Assembly (NCBI GenBank): GCA_008694505.1
Contig: VZDJ01006585.1
Location: 11,612,944 to 11,676,943, forward strand
Origin: Cyanoderma ruficeps
Lineage: Eukaryota; Chordata; Aves; Passeriformes; Timaliidae
Length of the DNA: 64,000 bases
Direction of reading: 5' to 3'
The first letter of the stretch is position 1, and the number at the start of each line of letters is the position of its first letter. The position numbers and the translations under genes were made by a program. The notes below the pieces were generated by a model. It saw only the letters and a list, made by a program, of their open reading frames with translations, was not told the origin of the DNA and made no database searches. Positions 1 to 13,000 of this stretch are shown here, one piece after another.

Positions 1-92
1 TTTGTTTGATCCAGAAGAAATGAGGAACTTGCACGATGGATTTATCTTTCACCGTGAACCAGAATCAAGAACTGAAACAGTGTTGTGTAACA

Positions 93-137
93 CAAAACTC
101 CCCCTTATCCTCCCACAGAGCATGAGGGGGAGTTTTG
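93..137. repeat. Inverted repeat, 13-16 bp stem
   Basis: Positions 93-105 are the exact reverse complement of 125-137 (13 bp, containing C5/G5 runs). The pairing continues inward to 108/122 with one T-G wobble, giving a 16-pair stem and a 13-nt loop (109-121). Whether it is transcribed is not visible. It could be a cruciform-forming sequence, the end of a decayed inverted-repeat element, or a short RNA hairpin. The stem is shorter than a typical microRNA precursor. Confidence 0.85.
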
Positions 138-1036
138 GGTGAGGAATGAATTCAGAATTATGTCCTCAAGGTTTACTCACCCCTTATTTGGAGCTCCAGT
201 GTAATTGTAACTGACTTTTAAAAGGCCAAAAACCTGCTCCTGCAGCAGTCCTTTGACTATAGAGCTTCTTATTCATGCTCTTCAAAATCATATTAATGCC
301 AGTATATTTTCAAAGGGAGATTGAAATCTTCCTTCAATTCCACCATTCATAGGATCCTCTCACATGACCCTGTTCGGTTCTCCTTTAAAAAGAGCAGTAA
401 TGGCTGGACTATGGCTTTGATCTTGTCACCATTTTTTTTACATTCTAGCAGTTCAGGATTGATATAGTTTCAGGGGCTGCTTTGAGAGTCTTTTTGTAGA
501 TGGGAGCTCAATAATTCCTGCATTTAGGCTGCAGGAGGATCAAACCACAGCAATCTTTCAGGCAAGATCCTTATCTTGATACAGGTAGAGTCTAATTCCA
601 GCCATGAACTCATAATAAACTCCAATACTTTGTCTTTCATCTAATTCTCCTATAAAAGCTTCATATCGCTTAAAGAGCATATCCTAAATATATGTGAGCC
701 ACAGTTATTTTCACATTTACCAAAAACTGATCTCACAAGCCTGAACAGGAGAATTTCTGAATAAGAGATCTATTGTATGGGGAAAAATCTATAAACTCAG
801 CCACAGAGGAGAAAAAAATTCTCTTTGAAATCCTTTCTTTGTTTTAGGCACAAAACCTGTACAACCTCTGCACAGCAATTTTAGAGTTTATTCTTTAAAT
901 CCAAGGTCATGTAGCCATAGCAGCTAGTTCATGCTCAGAGGGGAGGTAATCATCCTCTGTTCTTCTCAGCAAGTGCTCTTTGCTGAGGTCAAAGAAATGG
1001 GGCAATGTAACACTAGAATCCATTACAAATTAGCAT

Positions 1037-1063
1037 AATGTCACCACCTCTCTCTGTGACATT
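1037..1063. repeat. Inverted repeat, 8 bp stem
   Basis: AATGTCAC at 1037-1044 is the exact reverse complement of GTGACATT at 1056-1063, with an 11-nt pyrimidine-rich loop. Short enough to be chance in a 64-kb window. Confidence 0.6.
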
Positions 1064-2770
1064 TAAAATGAGCACAGATGAAGGACAGCATGGAAAACAA
1101 TGCAATTACAAGTATCTGGATCCAACAGTAGTTCTGGAAAAGGACAAGGAACTGGAATTGCCTGTAATGAATCCTTTAACAATATCCAGCATTGCCTTCT
1201 TTCTCTGACATATCATTAAACAAATAAATAAAATTTTAAAAACCCACTACAACAAATAAGCAAAAAGCAAAGCACCAGAGCCTGACAATTCCAGTCAGAC
1301 ACTCATTTTTGAAGGCAAGAAATCTGAATGAAACACCACCACAAGTTTTCATCAGGCTCAAACACAAAAAGAGAAAATAGACATAAAGGTGAGAACACCA
1401 TCTCAGTGCCACAATGCAATGTGAGGCAATCTGTGAAGATGAGACCTATCTCTGCCTATACACTGACATCTAATCAGACTTCAACACTTCTGAAAATCTG
1501 AAAAAGAGGCCACAAAATATAAAGAAAAATGTAAAGAAATATGCAAACCCCAGAAACAAAATGTATTGCCTTTTCTTATACAGTCCAGTAGTAATTCAAC
1601 AGTATTTTTTTAATCAGCTATGCTCAAAATTATGGGGAAGGAGCAGAAATACAAGACAGTGAGAAAACACTCAGCTTGTTTTCAGTAGAAATTGGCAGAT
1701 TCCATTTCATGCTATATGTCCTAAGCTTTCTGGGGGAAATTAAAAAAAAAAAATCCAGAAGTGGAAGTATTTTAAAACTTGTGTCTTAACATATTCTGAA
1801 AACATTTTATGTTTTATGTCTTTTCTGAAACATGATAGCTAATTAGTTATTTGATTATCATAATCAGAAACACTAATCATTGCAGTCTTGATGAAAATTC
1901 AGTGATTATCCCAAGAGGGTTACGGTCCAGTAAATGTGTTGACAGGCTATTTGCTATTGTAATGGCAATGCATCATGATAACATATAGCAGAAAACAAAA
2001 GACAAATACAGATTAATACTTCAACACAAGAGAAAATGTAATATGACCTTCAGGTCAAATTATGTGCTTCTTAATCATGCAAAATTTCTTGTAACATCAG
2101 CTTTGCATTCAGAAGACTATAGTTTCCTAGTAAATGAAAATACAAATCCCACAAAAATAGCCAGCAACCAGTGCCAAGCCACACCAAGATGTCTCCCAAA
2201 AAATCCCCTCACACTTCATTGAAAAAAAACATGTTTTATTTTGTAGAAGTACAATTGAAATATTGCAAGTAAAAAAAAAACATGCATGAAACAGCATCTC
2301 TTCCCTTCATAAAGTTTTCCCTCTAAATCCTTCAAACACCTAAAAAAACTATTTATTCTATACAATCATTATTATATATCTTTACCTCTATATTAATCTC
2401 CTATTTGAGAAATACTTAGCAGTATCAGACCTTTTCTTGTGAAAATAACAACAGAAAACTGACATTTGCTAAACCACTTTTCCCCAAGAAGTTGCAGTTT
2501 GCAGGCCCACTTGAGGATTTATTTTTAACCCCATTCCTTCAGCCTATAATTTCGTATTTCTACTTTCAATTTAACAAGCTGAAAGTGGAACTGCTCAGAG
2601 ATGAAATAGTCATTGAGTTGCTTTAAAATACTAAATTACTATTATCTGCTCCATGAGTTGGAACCCTTTTCTCTCCTTCACATTCGCACCTTTTTATTTT
2701 TATTATTTTCAGCAGGTAATATTAAATGTCAACCAAGCTCTACAAAAATACCAATGCCATTACTTTTTTC

Positions 2771-2821
2771 TTTTTTTTTTTTTTTTTTTTTTNNNNNNNN
2801 NNTTTTTTTTTTTTTTTTTTT
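2771..2821. repeat. Poly-T tract containing a 10-N gap
   Basis: An almost pure T run is interrupted by ten unknown bases (2793-2802). The gap lies wholly within the homopolymer, so the true length is uncertain. Open frames crossing it, with runs of Phe or Lys, are artefacts. It could be the tail of a minus-strand retroposed sequence, but no recognisable body lies on the 3' side. Confidence 0.9.
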
Positions 2822-2844
2822 GTCTCCTTCCCCTTCAAGGCTAA

Positions 2845-2881
2845 CAGCTGCCAGAATTGTGGCTGTCAAAACTGGCAGCTG
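2845..2881. repeat. Inverted repeat, 10 bp stem
   Basis: CAGCTGCCAG (2845-2854) and CTGGCAGCTG (2872-2881) are exact reverse complements around a 17-nt loop. Each arm carries an E-box (CAGCTG), so it could equally be a paired bHLH-type site. Function is not shown by the sequence. Confidence 0.8.
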
Positions 2882-3654
2882 GGAACTTTTCCCATACTTG
2901 CCAAAGAGTTGATTTGAGATATGCAAATAATACTTCTCCAAAAATCATCCAATGGGTCCCAAGAGGCACAACTGAGGTTAGATAGTTCCTTTACAACTCT
3001 GCGGAGCCACCGTATCTTCCGATCTCCCAGAAATAGAAAACAAGAATTCAAGACAAAGAAATGTCATTTTCACAATGACTTTGCACAGAGTAGCTGCCTG
3101 TCACTCTACAGGGTAAATGTATATGGCTTCCATTGTCACACTACCCAAGAAATCTAAATATTTCATGTACACATAATCTCACCACAACTACCGAATAGAG
3201 AAAGAATATTATTTTAAGCATACGGAACCAAGGCACAAAAATTCTAAATAAACCTGGTATAATATACATAAATGTTATGAATTCATATTAGTGAATGGGA
3301 AATGAGATTGCAGACAACATCTACTTCAGCTATAGAAAGTAAAGAAGAGCAATTATACTCGACTCATTTGTCAGACATTTGGCAAATTTGAAGAAAACTC
3401 CAGAAAATAATACATGTGGGTGGTTTATTGCAGAGATTTACTGCCTGATAAGATTTTGCATTTTTCCCTAAACTTTATCTTTAGATTAACCCCATTTATT
3501 CTTCTCTTTCACTAAGTAGACAGGAAAATCAGTATCATCATCCTGCTTGAAACAAATTTGTGCATAATAGGGACACCATATTTTCTCAGTCTTCCTTTTT
3601 TTAAATTAAATTAAACTTTAAAAAAATTCTAGCAATATCTTTTACAGGTCAAGT
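2882..3654. other. Unique non-coding AT-rich DNA
   Basis: No coding potential, RNA gene or recognisable repeat was seen. The open frames here are 60-80 codons long and overlap one another on both strands, as expected by chance. Confidence 0.5.
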
Positions 3655-4345
3655 CTTCAAAATCCCTCATCATTCTTACTCTTCTCTTTTGGACTTTCTC
3701 TAGCTTCCTCAACTCTTCTTTATAATGTGATGATCAAAACTACACAACATATTAGATATGGCCTCAGAAGCACTGACTTGAATGATTGTTTTTCACATCT
3801 TGCACAGAGTAACCCTGTTCATATATTTTACAGGATCACATTGTTAACTCATGTTCCCTTTCTGACTGACTATAACATGATTAGCCAGGTATTTTAACCT
3901 TGGGGCATTTAATTTCTCCTTTCTGAGTATAACAGTTCCAAAAAATCTTGAACAAATATCAACTTGTCACTTTAAAGATGTTTTCCAAAATTTTGATTGC
4001 AGATCCCCAACAAGCCTTTTACACATTGTTAAAACCTTGATTTTTATCCACAGCTTTTACAAGGATACATTAGTCTATCATTAACACCATTAATGAAAAC
4101 ACTGAAAGTAATACTCTGCCCAGGACTGACAAATGCAAGACTTTTTTGACATGTTTTCATAATCTGAAGGGACACTAACAGTAACTCACTGCTTCTCATA
4201 CATCACAGGATAATGATGAAACAGAGCCCAAATTTGCCTACAGGAATGTCATATGGGACAGGATGAAAGGGTGTACCAAACTCAAGGTGCGCTACATCTA
4301 CAGATTTCCATGTATCTGTTACCCTGTCAAAAGTACTCTAGAGGT
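3655..4345 (-). mobile_element. Old CR1/L3-type LINE fragment (antisense, decayed)
   Basis: Read on the plus strand, this stretch follows the antisense order of the reverse-transcriptase region of old CR1/L3-like LINEs. Phrases in order include CTCTAGCTTCCTC, TATGGCCTCA, TGTTAACTCATG, CTATCATTAACACC, GAATGTCATATGGGACA, AAGGTGCGCTACATCTAC and TGTTACCCTGTCAAA. Each is close to the recalled consensus but interrupted by many substitutions and indels, and no open frame survives. CR1 elements are the dominant LINEs of birds and reptiles and encode an endonuclease and a reverse transcriptase. The divergence implies an old insertion, probably predating modern birds. Both ends are approximate, and the identification is by recognition, not by search. 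Confidence 0.6.
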
Positions 4346-4787
4346 AAATTCACTTCTTGTACATATTAAATGCTTCTTCTAGACTATTTCCAAGGATTCA
4401 GCTCAGAGTGGTTATGTCAACATGGTTCTGTTTTTCTTGTTCTGAAACCCAGAAATATATTGTCATCCTAGAACCCTCCTCCATGCTCAAAGTGTAAAAT
4501 ATTCAGAGAAAGCTCTCAGTCATTAATTTTTAATTTTATTCATTCATTTTATTTTTAAGGTCTTTCTTTTAGGCAGCTATACTTCAGCATGCACTTCCTC
4601 ATAAGACCTATATCCTCATGTTTCTCATGTACCCTGTGTACTCATTAAAACGCTTCCATTGGATACTGTCAAATAATTCTGTATGATGGTTCATGAAGAC
4701 TGAAGAACAGCACTAAAATCTTCTAGCTTTAGCATAGTGTAACTTTCTCTACACTATGCCATATTTTCTCTCTTATTTATATTTAAG
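4346..4787. other. Non-coding spacer between two LINE fragments
   Basis: AT-rich DNA without a coding signal. It contains the perfect 10-bp hairpin at 4732-4759, about 30 bp before the CR1 3' end. It may partly be unrecognised continuation of the old LINE to the left. Confidence 0.45.
4732..4759. repeat. Inverted repeat, perfect 10 bp stem
   Basis: GCATAGTGTA (4732-4741) and TACACTATGC (4750-4759) are exact reverse complements with an 8-nt loop (ACTTTCTC). It lies just left of a CR1 3' fragment. A simple cruciform or RNA hairpin is possible. No poly-T follows that would mark a Pol III terminator. Confidence 0.8.
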
Positions 4788-4903
4788 GCCTTGAGCAACC
4801 TGGTCTAGTGAGAGGAGCCCCGGCCCATGCCAGGGCAGGCTGGGACAAGTTGATCTCTAAGCTTCCTTCCAACCTTTTAATAGTCAGTGATTCTATGATT
4901 TTA
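4788..4903 (+). mobile_element. CR1 LINE, 3' end fragment
   Basis: A plus-strand CR1 3' end. It reads AGCAACCTGGTCTAGTGAGA, then GCCCATGCCAGGGCAGG, TTGATCTCTAAG, CTTCCTTCCAACC and the terminal GATTCTATGATT octamers. CR1 copies are normally 5'-truncated, so a 116-bp remnant is typical. It carries no coding sequence. The few mutations relative to the recalled consensus suggest moderate age. Confidence 0.85.
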
Positions 4904-7900
4904 TAATAGAAAGATAGTATTTTCTTATTTTTATATGAGTACAAGATTGACTTACCCTTTAATGATTTTTTTTTTCTTATCAATTTCCAATTTACATAGG
5001 GTTTACATTTTGCAAATATTTATTCAAACATGTTGTTCAAACGTGTTCACAATTTGGAACTTACACAGTTGAATGGGGTGACAAACAAATATCATGCTCA
5101 GACTGATGAACTCAGGTTTTCAGAATGTCAAAACAATACTCCACACTCTATCCCACAAATCTTTTAAACTTGCAAACACTCTTGTACATTTTCTAGGAAA
5201 TCCCATGTGTCTCAGAGTTCTTCCCCCCTCTAAGTACTAATGTCTGACCATTCAAAAGCATGGCTACTACAAATACTGACACTATATTATCTAGAGGGAA
5301 GGATATCGGATAAATAGAAACAGCATTCTGTTCTGTGAACACCATTTTGAAGAAGCTGGACTTGCAATTTGAATTCAGGAGCCCTGGGAAGTACACTTTT
5401 TTATACTCACTAGCAAATAGGAAAAATCAAAATGCTTTCCTTAAAACTATAAAGAATAGATATACAGAACAAGATGAATCCTAATGCAATGGGACTGCAG
5501 AAGACAGACTTTGGAGCTAGCCAAACTACGAAATGTTTTAAAATGCAACAACAACATGAAAAGCAAACTTGTTTTAAAGAAACAATAAGAAGACAGACGT
5601 ATAATAGAAACCGTGCATTATTAGATGGCATATAATTTGTCTGCTAAGTTACCCTTCACTTGCCAAAATTTACATCATTAGCTGCTTCACAACTACCTGC
5701 ATGCCTGCTCTTACTGCCTTACAAACAGAAGGAGGGTAAACACATTATGAAGGGTCACAGCAAGCTCAATCACATTTCAACGAACTGTACCTTACATGTG
5801 GCAACCTAAACATTGGATCATGTCAAAGAAACTGTTTGTGTTGACATCATCAAAACCATTCTATCACCGATCCCCAGCATTCCTGCTAGGATGGCCTGAA
5901 ACTATTTTGGTTAAAGCATTAATTCCCTTGACTTTTTAATGATTACAGTGTATTTTGTACATGACTAAACAAGACTGGAGTGATGAATTTTGCTGTCTAA
6001 CACAGGTGGTTTACCTCAGCAAATAATTTCTCACATTAATAACCTTTCTTACAGGAGTTGAGAGACCTTGTATAAACACATTCGCACCTTCTATCAAAAA
6101 TTTAAACATGTAGCATGATTTGAAAATTCATCATCTTCCTTCCTACAAAATAATAGAAGGTGCAAATCCCAGAAGTTTTACATAAATTATGCACGTTGTC
6201 TATATAGTACAGAATTCTGAGAACACAAGCATTTCTGTAGCTTCTAATTGGGCTTTTTGCAGATAAGATGTTTCCCCACTGGGAAGCAGTTAAAAATAAG
6301 ACAGACAGTTGTCCCCATGCCAACATGACCCCAACCCAGCAAGAAATCCAAAATAAATGCAAAAAGATGCCATCGCTTTATGAAACAGAAGAGCTTCTTT
6401 AAACTTTTCCTTGGAAGAACAGGAATTGGGTCATGTTGCATTTAGTAAAGATGGACCTCAAGGGCCTGCAACTGTGGGAAAGTCACTTATAATACAAAGT
6501 CTTACGATGAGGCTGTTATTGCATTAATAAGAAACTGGATGGTTTTGAGGGTTTGATATGATCAAGACTTTGAACATAATCCCAGATATTAATTGTCAAT
6601 GCATACACTTCAATAAGAGAGCAAGAACAAAGTATCAAATGAATTCCTACAATCTAAAGCTTACTTAACAATATGTCAGAACTGCTTTGTAAAACCCCTG
6701 TTCATGTCTGCTAACAACATTAAGCCCTACCAAATAAAGCTAGTGAGCAGAAAATTTGGGTTCCAAGACCAATTACAGTATCTAAAGTAAAGGATTAGTT
6801 ATTTAAGCATTATCCTGCTTAAAGCAAGATAGGTCTACTAATTTCCATCAATACTAGCAGGATCATGTAGTACAAGCGATTTTTTTTTTTTTTAATGAGG
6901 GCAGCTAAAGACAAAAACACTGGAAAACTGTTCCAAAAGATGATTTAAGTTGAATAACATATTGAAAAGGAGGGAAAAAAAAAAAGAGAAAAAAAAACCA
7001 CCCAAAAACCCAAAAACTCATGATTTGAACAGTTTTTTATGTTATTGACATCAAACCACTACTCTTAATCTCTACTAATGTTCCTATCACACGTTTGCTT
7101 CTGTATGTATAATAGCGTAATTGTAGTAACTTTCGATTTCAAGTAATCAAAACCATAATTTAAAATCTAGTATTTTATTCATGATGGCTACTGAAACATA
7201 TGTTTGTAAAAAATCAAGTCCTTCTGGCTTAATTCTTTCTCAGAATATCATCCAGAGAGTTACTAACCCTGACCTATTCCTTTTGGAAAAAATCCACAAC
7301 ACAACTCAATATGTGAAATATATGAAAGCAAACGTAAAATAATAACCTGGGTCAATAAGGCTTATTTATGGCTACTTGATAATCCATGCCCAAAAAATTC
7401 ATAACAAGTATACAGAAAAGCTTTCTTTGTCATGCCCCAGCTGTCGAGGAGCTTTAGAAGCCAACCAAACACCACAGTTTCTTAATATGGTACAGATATG
7501 GAACATAATCCTCTACAAAACTACTTACATACTAAATTTAGTATTCATTAACTCAATAGTGGAGGCAAGAGCGTTTCATAAAAAGCTAAAAGAGGCAAAG
7601 GAGTTGGATAAATAAAGATATGATTTACAGCCAGATTTGTATGAAGACTTTAGTAACACTAAAAATCTTTGAAAATATGCTAAACTTTGGCTAACCACAG
7701 AAATAGGTTTTGGCCCAGACCCATTGAAACATCTAACCAAAAGCAAACAACTTCAATGAATGCATATTTATCCTCTATTTTTTAGTTGGAATTTCATAAA
7801 GTGGCCATCATGCAAAGAGTGGAAGAGATTCAGTTCCCTTAAAAAGATAGCTAATGCCCCAGAGATTCCCTCACATGACAGGTTATGACTCATGGGGTAG

Positions 7901-10000
7901 ACAGAGAACAGGTCAACTGCACAGTTCAAGAAGAGCAGCATAACCAAAATTCCACACAAAGCATCCACATTTTTATTGCTTTCTTCCCTGATACAAGCAT
8001 TAAACTTTTTAATTGTTTCCAGAAATGTGAAATTGCACACACACTTTTGATTTCACCATTATGCAAAAGCCTTTTTCTTCTACCTATTCAGCTAATTCAA
8101 TAGTCCTTTAAAATTACATCAGTGCAGCAATTTTGTTCATTCTGATCTAAGACTTAATAGGTTTATCTTACCTATCTTCAGGTAATAACTACGGTATCTG
8201 CACTAACTCAGTTTTTGTTCTAGATTCTCGGCGTGATTATCTCACCTAATATTTGAACCACTTTCTGTGATTACCGCTGTTTTTCTTTTAATTATCCAAG
8301 AAGTGCTAAGCTTCTTACTTCAACTGGCTACTTAATTTTAGAGGTACACAAGATCAGGTCCCAGGTGTGTCAAAATTCAGCAGCTATGTAACAAGCTATG
8401 CTCTTCACTTCCATGCTCTTCTTAGATCAGATAAACAGAGGGTTGGGTTGCAAAAATTCCATGGTGGTTTAGGACTGAAACTTAGAATGAATCGCAAGCA
8501 TGTCTCTATGCAGTACATCTGGTCTCAAATGACTGGAATGGATTGGAGACAGTGGTGGTCAGAGCACAAAGGAAACCTCCTGCAGGAGGAAGACCTTAGG
8601 CCTCATGTCTCTTATTTCTCACAAAATATTTTTTTTTTTATTCTGCAAAACAGCGGCACAGTTCTCAACCTTGACTTTATACCAAATTTGATACTGGACC
8701 AATTCATTGCCATATTGCAATAGTTTTCTCAAGTCATTGCAAAAATATGAAGAGACCTGGTGCTATAGAACCTCTGGAGATTACCCAGTTTCGATTATAA
8801 AAAAAATAAATTTAGGACCTTCTCCCTAAAACCTGGCAATCTCTCCTACTCGATTCAGGCATGTGGATATAAGATCAATACTAACCCTGCCTTACACTCT
8901 GTTACAGCTCCAGGGCTTTCTATGTGTATCGAGAAAGTAGATGGATCATCATATGGAACACCCTCCCCCTCTTCTGCACTACAGCAAAATCACAAACCCT
9001 CGTCTTAGGACCAGAAGTTCTTGCTCCTGCTCTGTGCTTTCCTTGGTGCCCATGGGAACAGCCAGAAAGTACATTCATTGTAACTTTCAGTAGAGAAAAA
9101 ATTGCATTTAATTCTGAAGGCTCAGTCCTATTTTGAGAGTTCATAAAATAAACTGACTAGTAGAATATTGTCTAGACTTTCCTCTCAATTTATGTCAATT
9201 TTTATGCACTCTATTTGATTAGGACTTATTTAATATATTTAATTAAATAACTATTAGGTGAGGGACTGATTTCCTAACATGCAAGGTTACTTACTTTGAA
9301 TAATTTACAGAAAGCTCTTTGTTCCTGAAGACAAACTAAAAAGGCACTTCAAATTAAAAGCGAGCAAACAAACAAAAGAACAAGGAAAGGGGGAAAATGC
9401 TGGGAATTCAGAAGGGAGCTAGAAAAATTGTGAAAGTAAAAGTGGCAATGAAGCAGAGAAGACTGGAGAGAAGATGACATTACTGGAGGGCTCCCCTGGT
9501 CACAAATCAAATGTGCATTTTACTGCATTGGAAGAAGAAAGGCAAATTAGGTTTAAAGATGGAATTTTGCAGCAAACCAGGCTTCATGCTTTCTAACCTT
9601 TCATGGAATATATTTTTGATAAAATTCTCTCCTTTTAATGTAAACATTTCAGACCCCCAAGAAATTCTCCTCATGCACCCACACTGTGTTTTCTGGCTTG
9701 AATAAGTTTGTTAGTAGATAAACACTGCCTCTGCCTCATGCTTGAAAAGTTTTGAATGTAATTGACTGTCAATGATATGATGATTTATAATGCAATCTGC
9801 TGCTACTTCTGCTGCTGCAGATAACTCTAATTTGCCTCTATTGTATTAGATATGATGAACTTGACAATCATTTTCAATTTTCCTATTTGGCTTTCATTCA
9901 GGTTGATGTGGCCAGTAACAGCGAATTTTCATTGTTCTCCTCCTAAAGCAATAAAGGAACAGGAGCTTGTTTTATATGAAGCAGTTGGCTCTTTCCAAAA
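4904..10000. other. Unique non-coding AT-rich DNA
   Basis: No gene or recognisable transposon was seen. Small features are a T12-13 run near 6880, A-rich runs near 6972-7010, a CTGCTG-type triplet cluster near 9798-9820 and a 14-bp AT palindrome at 9236-9249. A 118-codon frame at 8367-8723 has no family signature and ends in an AT-rich run. I treat it as chance. Confidence 0.5.
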
Positions 10001-13000
10001 GACTCATTTATTGTGTAATGAAGCTTCTGCCAAGCAAAACATTTACTAAAAGTGGGGACTGAGACTTCTGGTTTAAATATTTGTGTTTTACTGAATCATA
10101 TATTGACCACAATATGAAAAAGATAGGTGACACAGGGAAAAGAGCCTACAGACATAATGGACATTGTACCAGTTGATTGAGATTACACAGTTCCTTAATT
10201 CTGATCACACTCAGACCTGGAGGCTTTGGTTTCTCTTGGGAAGACAGGTGAAAGAGGTCAAGGTGTTCATGATTTCTGCTTTTGGGGAAAACTATTAAGG
10301 AATGAAAAGGAAAAGTGATAGAAGATACCTGAGTGCATATAAAAATATGTTTAAAGAAATGCTTGCCAGACAAGCAAGTTCCATTTCCAGTCCTGCTACC
10401 TTATAAGGCAACTACTCAGGAAGGTAAAATGTTTATTACAAGCCACAGAGATAAGTAAATCAGTTTTAAAGTGATACACATTGGACTATGAAAAACAGCC
10501 TTTGTGGCTTTGAATAATGGAGTTTCCAAAATCTCAGCTATATTTTCTCTCCATATAAAAGAATTGCACAAATTACACCTGCTAGCTTGTTCTAGCTTGC
10601 TTTGGTATCCACAGACATAATGTAAAACCTAAAAAAATTACATATTTCCAGACCACAGATCAGTTTTTACTTCCAGAATTACATCTGTTTCCTCATCCAG
10701 CAGTGTTTTCCTAATAGTTGCAATGGAGTTCTAATGTCCCTCCAGCTGCCACTTGGAAGAATGAGATAGGTCCTCTTCTGCCTCATCCATCACAAAAAAG
10801 GACTGGCATCTAAGTTTCAGTAACTAAACTCTATTCTGTAGGTAAGATACGAGAAAAAGATTTAAGATCTCAAGTTCAGTTTGAACAGCTGGCAGTTAGA
10901 AAAAAGATTTTTAGACTTGCAAGCTAAACACATTTAATATAGAAATCACAGAGAAAGAAGAAACAGGCAACTCCACAATCACTTTCACAAAATTACCTTT
11001 TTGACTGTAACTGCATTTCAAGAATTACATGATTTACAGTATCATGCTTTCTGTGTATGAGAACTAATCTCAATATCATTCATCCAAAATAAACTACATT
11101 ACTGTAGAAGTTAATTTCATTTCAATTAATATGAAGAAGCTTTTTAATAAATAAACTTTGCCGAAGATTAAGCCAAATTTTGGGGGAAATTGACTGGTTT
11201 TCCTTTTCCCTTGCTCTTACCGTATAAAATATCACCACAAACAACATAAAGAATGATGATGTAAAATATGTAGACTGCACAAATACAAAGGTTGACAGGA
11301 ATGGATATTGCTAGCACCTGTTACAGTAATTCAGACCTGAACAGTATTAAAAGTGATTGCCTTTTCTTAGCAAAAATATTATAAGAATGTATACATAGAC
11401 CTTAAGCATCTACTTCAAACAATTTACTTCTTTGGCAATGGGAAGAATTTTTAAAAGTGCAATGATACGAAATTGTTTTCTGAAGGCTTAAGAATTAGTT
11501 TTTGAACAATTTGTTCATGAAGCTTGTAGAAGAAACAAAATATTTACCCACTTATTATCAATTTTGAGGGAAAAAGCAAGCAATCCTGTAAAATATATTC
11601 AATGGCATGAATTTGCATTGTATATTTAATACGTAATTATCTATCAATGAAGCAAGCTGCATCATTTCACCTTTAATAGCTAGAGTAACTGAAGAAGAAG
11701 GGATTTTGGTTGGAGACAAACATGAAACTGATTACTGGCTGTAACAGGGAATCAGCTACAACAGTGAAGGTAATATTATGATGTGAAAAAATGCCTGCAG
11801 TTACATACAGATAGGGCATGAGGCAACAATTTAACAAGATAAAATCTTTAGAATGTGCCCTACCTTTCAGATAGAATTTTACTTTTACTGCCTGAGTAGA
11901 ATTTCAGAGATGCTCTGCTTCTTCTGCTTAATTCACACAGAGCAGCATTTATGGAGAGCAGCTCAGCAGTAACGTGTGGCTGCAGACCGTGAGACAGTAC
12001 CTGGCTTGCATTTCTCTACACCACATGAAGTGTAGGCTCTGAGTATCTATGCACAACATTTTCTGTCTCGAAACCCAAAGATCAGCTTAAGCCCATAAGT
12101 ATCAATTTACTTCAACAGCCCTCAGAGACCAAAGAGCAAGAATGGCACTCGCATGAAGGCAACCACAGCTCATGTGTGCAGGAATAAGCTTTACTCTTTT
12201 TTTTCAATGAGATAAAAAGAAAAGATCTTTCATTCAGGGTGAAAGCAAGCCAAATTTGTTGTTTAGCAAATCTGTAGTTTGTGTCAGTAGACACTGCTTC
12301 AAAATTTAAATTCCTTTCACTCCCTGAAAGCAGAAGCAAAACAAAATCTAACATTTGACTGAGGACAGAAAAGTAAAATTACATGTAGCAACAGTGCAAC
12401 AACATAGCAAAAGCTACATGTTCCTACAGGCATGATGTCACCAATGTATTTGCTATTACCTTTGGAAGTTTTGAGATTTCACCTTACTCATATGTTATTA
12501 AAGTTGGAGCAAAACCTCCTGAGATACAGGATAGTTATCACTGACATAATAAATTGTAATTAATTCCCTTCTGTCTGCTGTGTTATTTGTAAAGCAAGGA
12601 AGGAAAAATAAAGGCAGGGTTTTTTTGGTGCCTTGATTAATCTGCTAAAACATATTTGAGGTAATCCCTGCTCCACAGTGGCTCCCAGTAGGAGATGTAA
12701 GCTGGCAGCAATACAGGTATTCCCCAAAACCTGCAACTGAGACATCTCTTTAAAAAAATACTCTCAGAACAGAGAGATGAGATTAAAAAAATAATAATAA
12801 TTAAAAAAAGTATTTTTCTTCAAGCAGTTGCCAGTATGGTACCTCAGATTATTAACAGAAAGTGAGAAATAACCTGTGTCTTTATGTGATAACATTTAAA
12901 TGGCAAGTTGTTAAAAAAAACCAAAACAACCTGTTAAAAGATGAACCGTACATATATGAGCTGAGGACATGGTCCATCTCTGGAGCTGGCCTCAATCTTG

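Larger units (their letters stand above)
1..2762. other. Unique non-coding AT-rich DNA
   Basis: No open frame here resembles a protein. The interval is AT-rich with short A runs and no recognisable interspersed repeat. It contains two inverted repeats listed separately: a 16-pair stem at 93-137 and an 8-bp stem at 1037-1063. No promoter, RNA gene or splice-flanked open segment stood out. Confidence 0.6.

Noticed and set aside
8367..8723. 118-codon open frame, plus strand
   Set aside because: No motif, no splice context, and a tail running into a T-rich stretch. Treated as chance.
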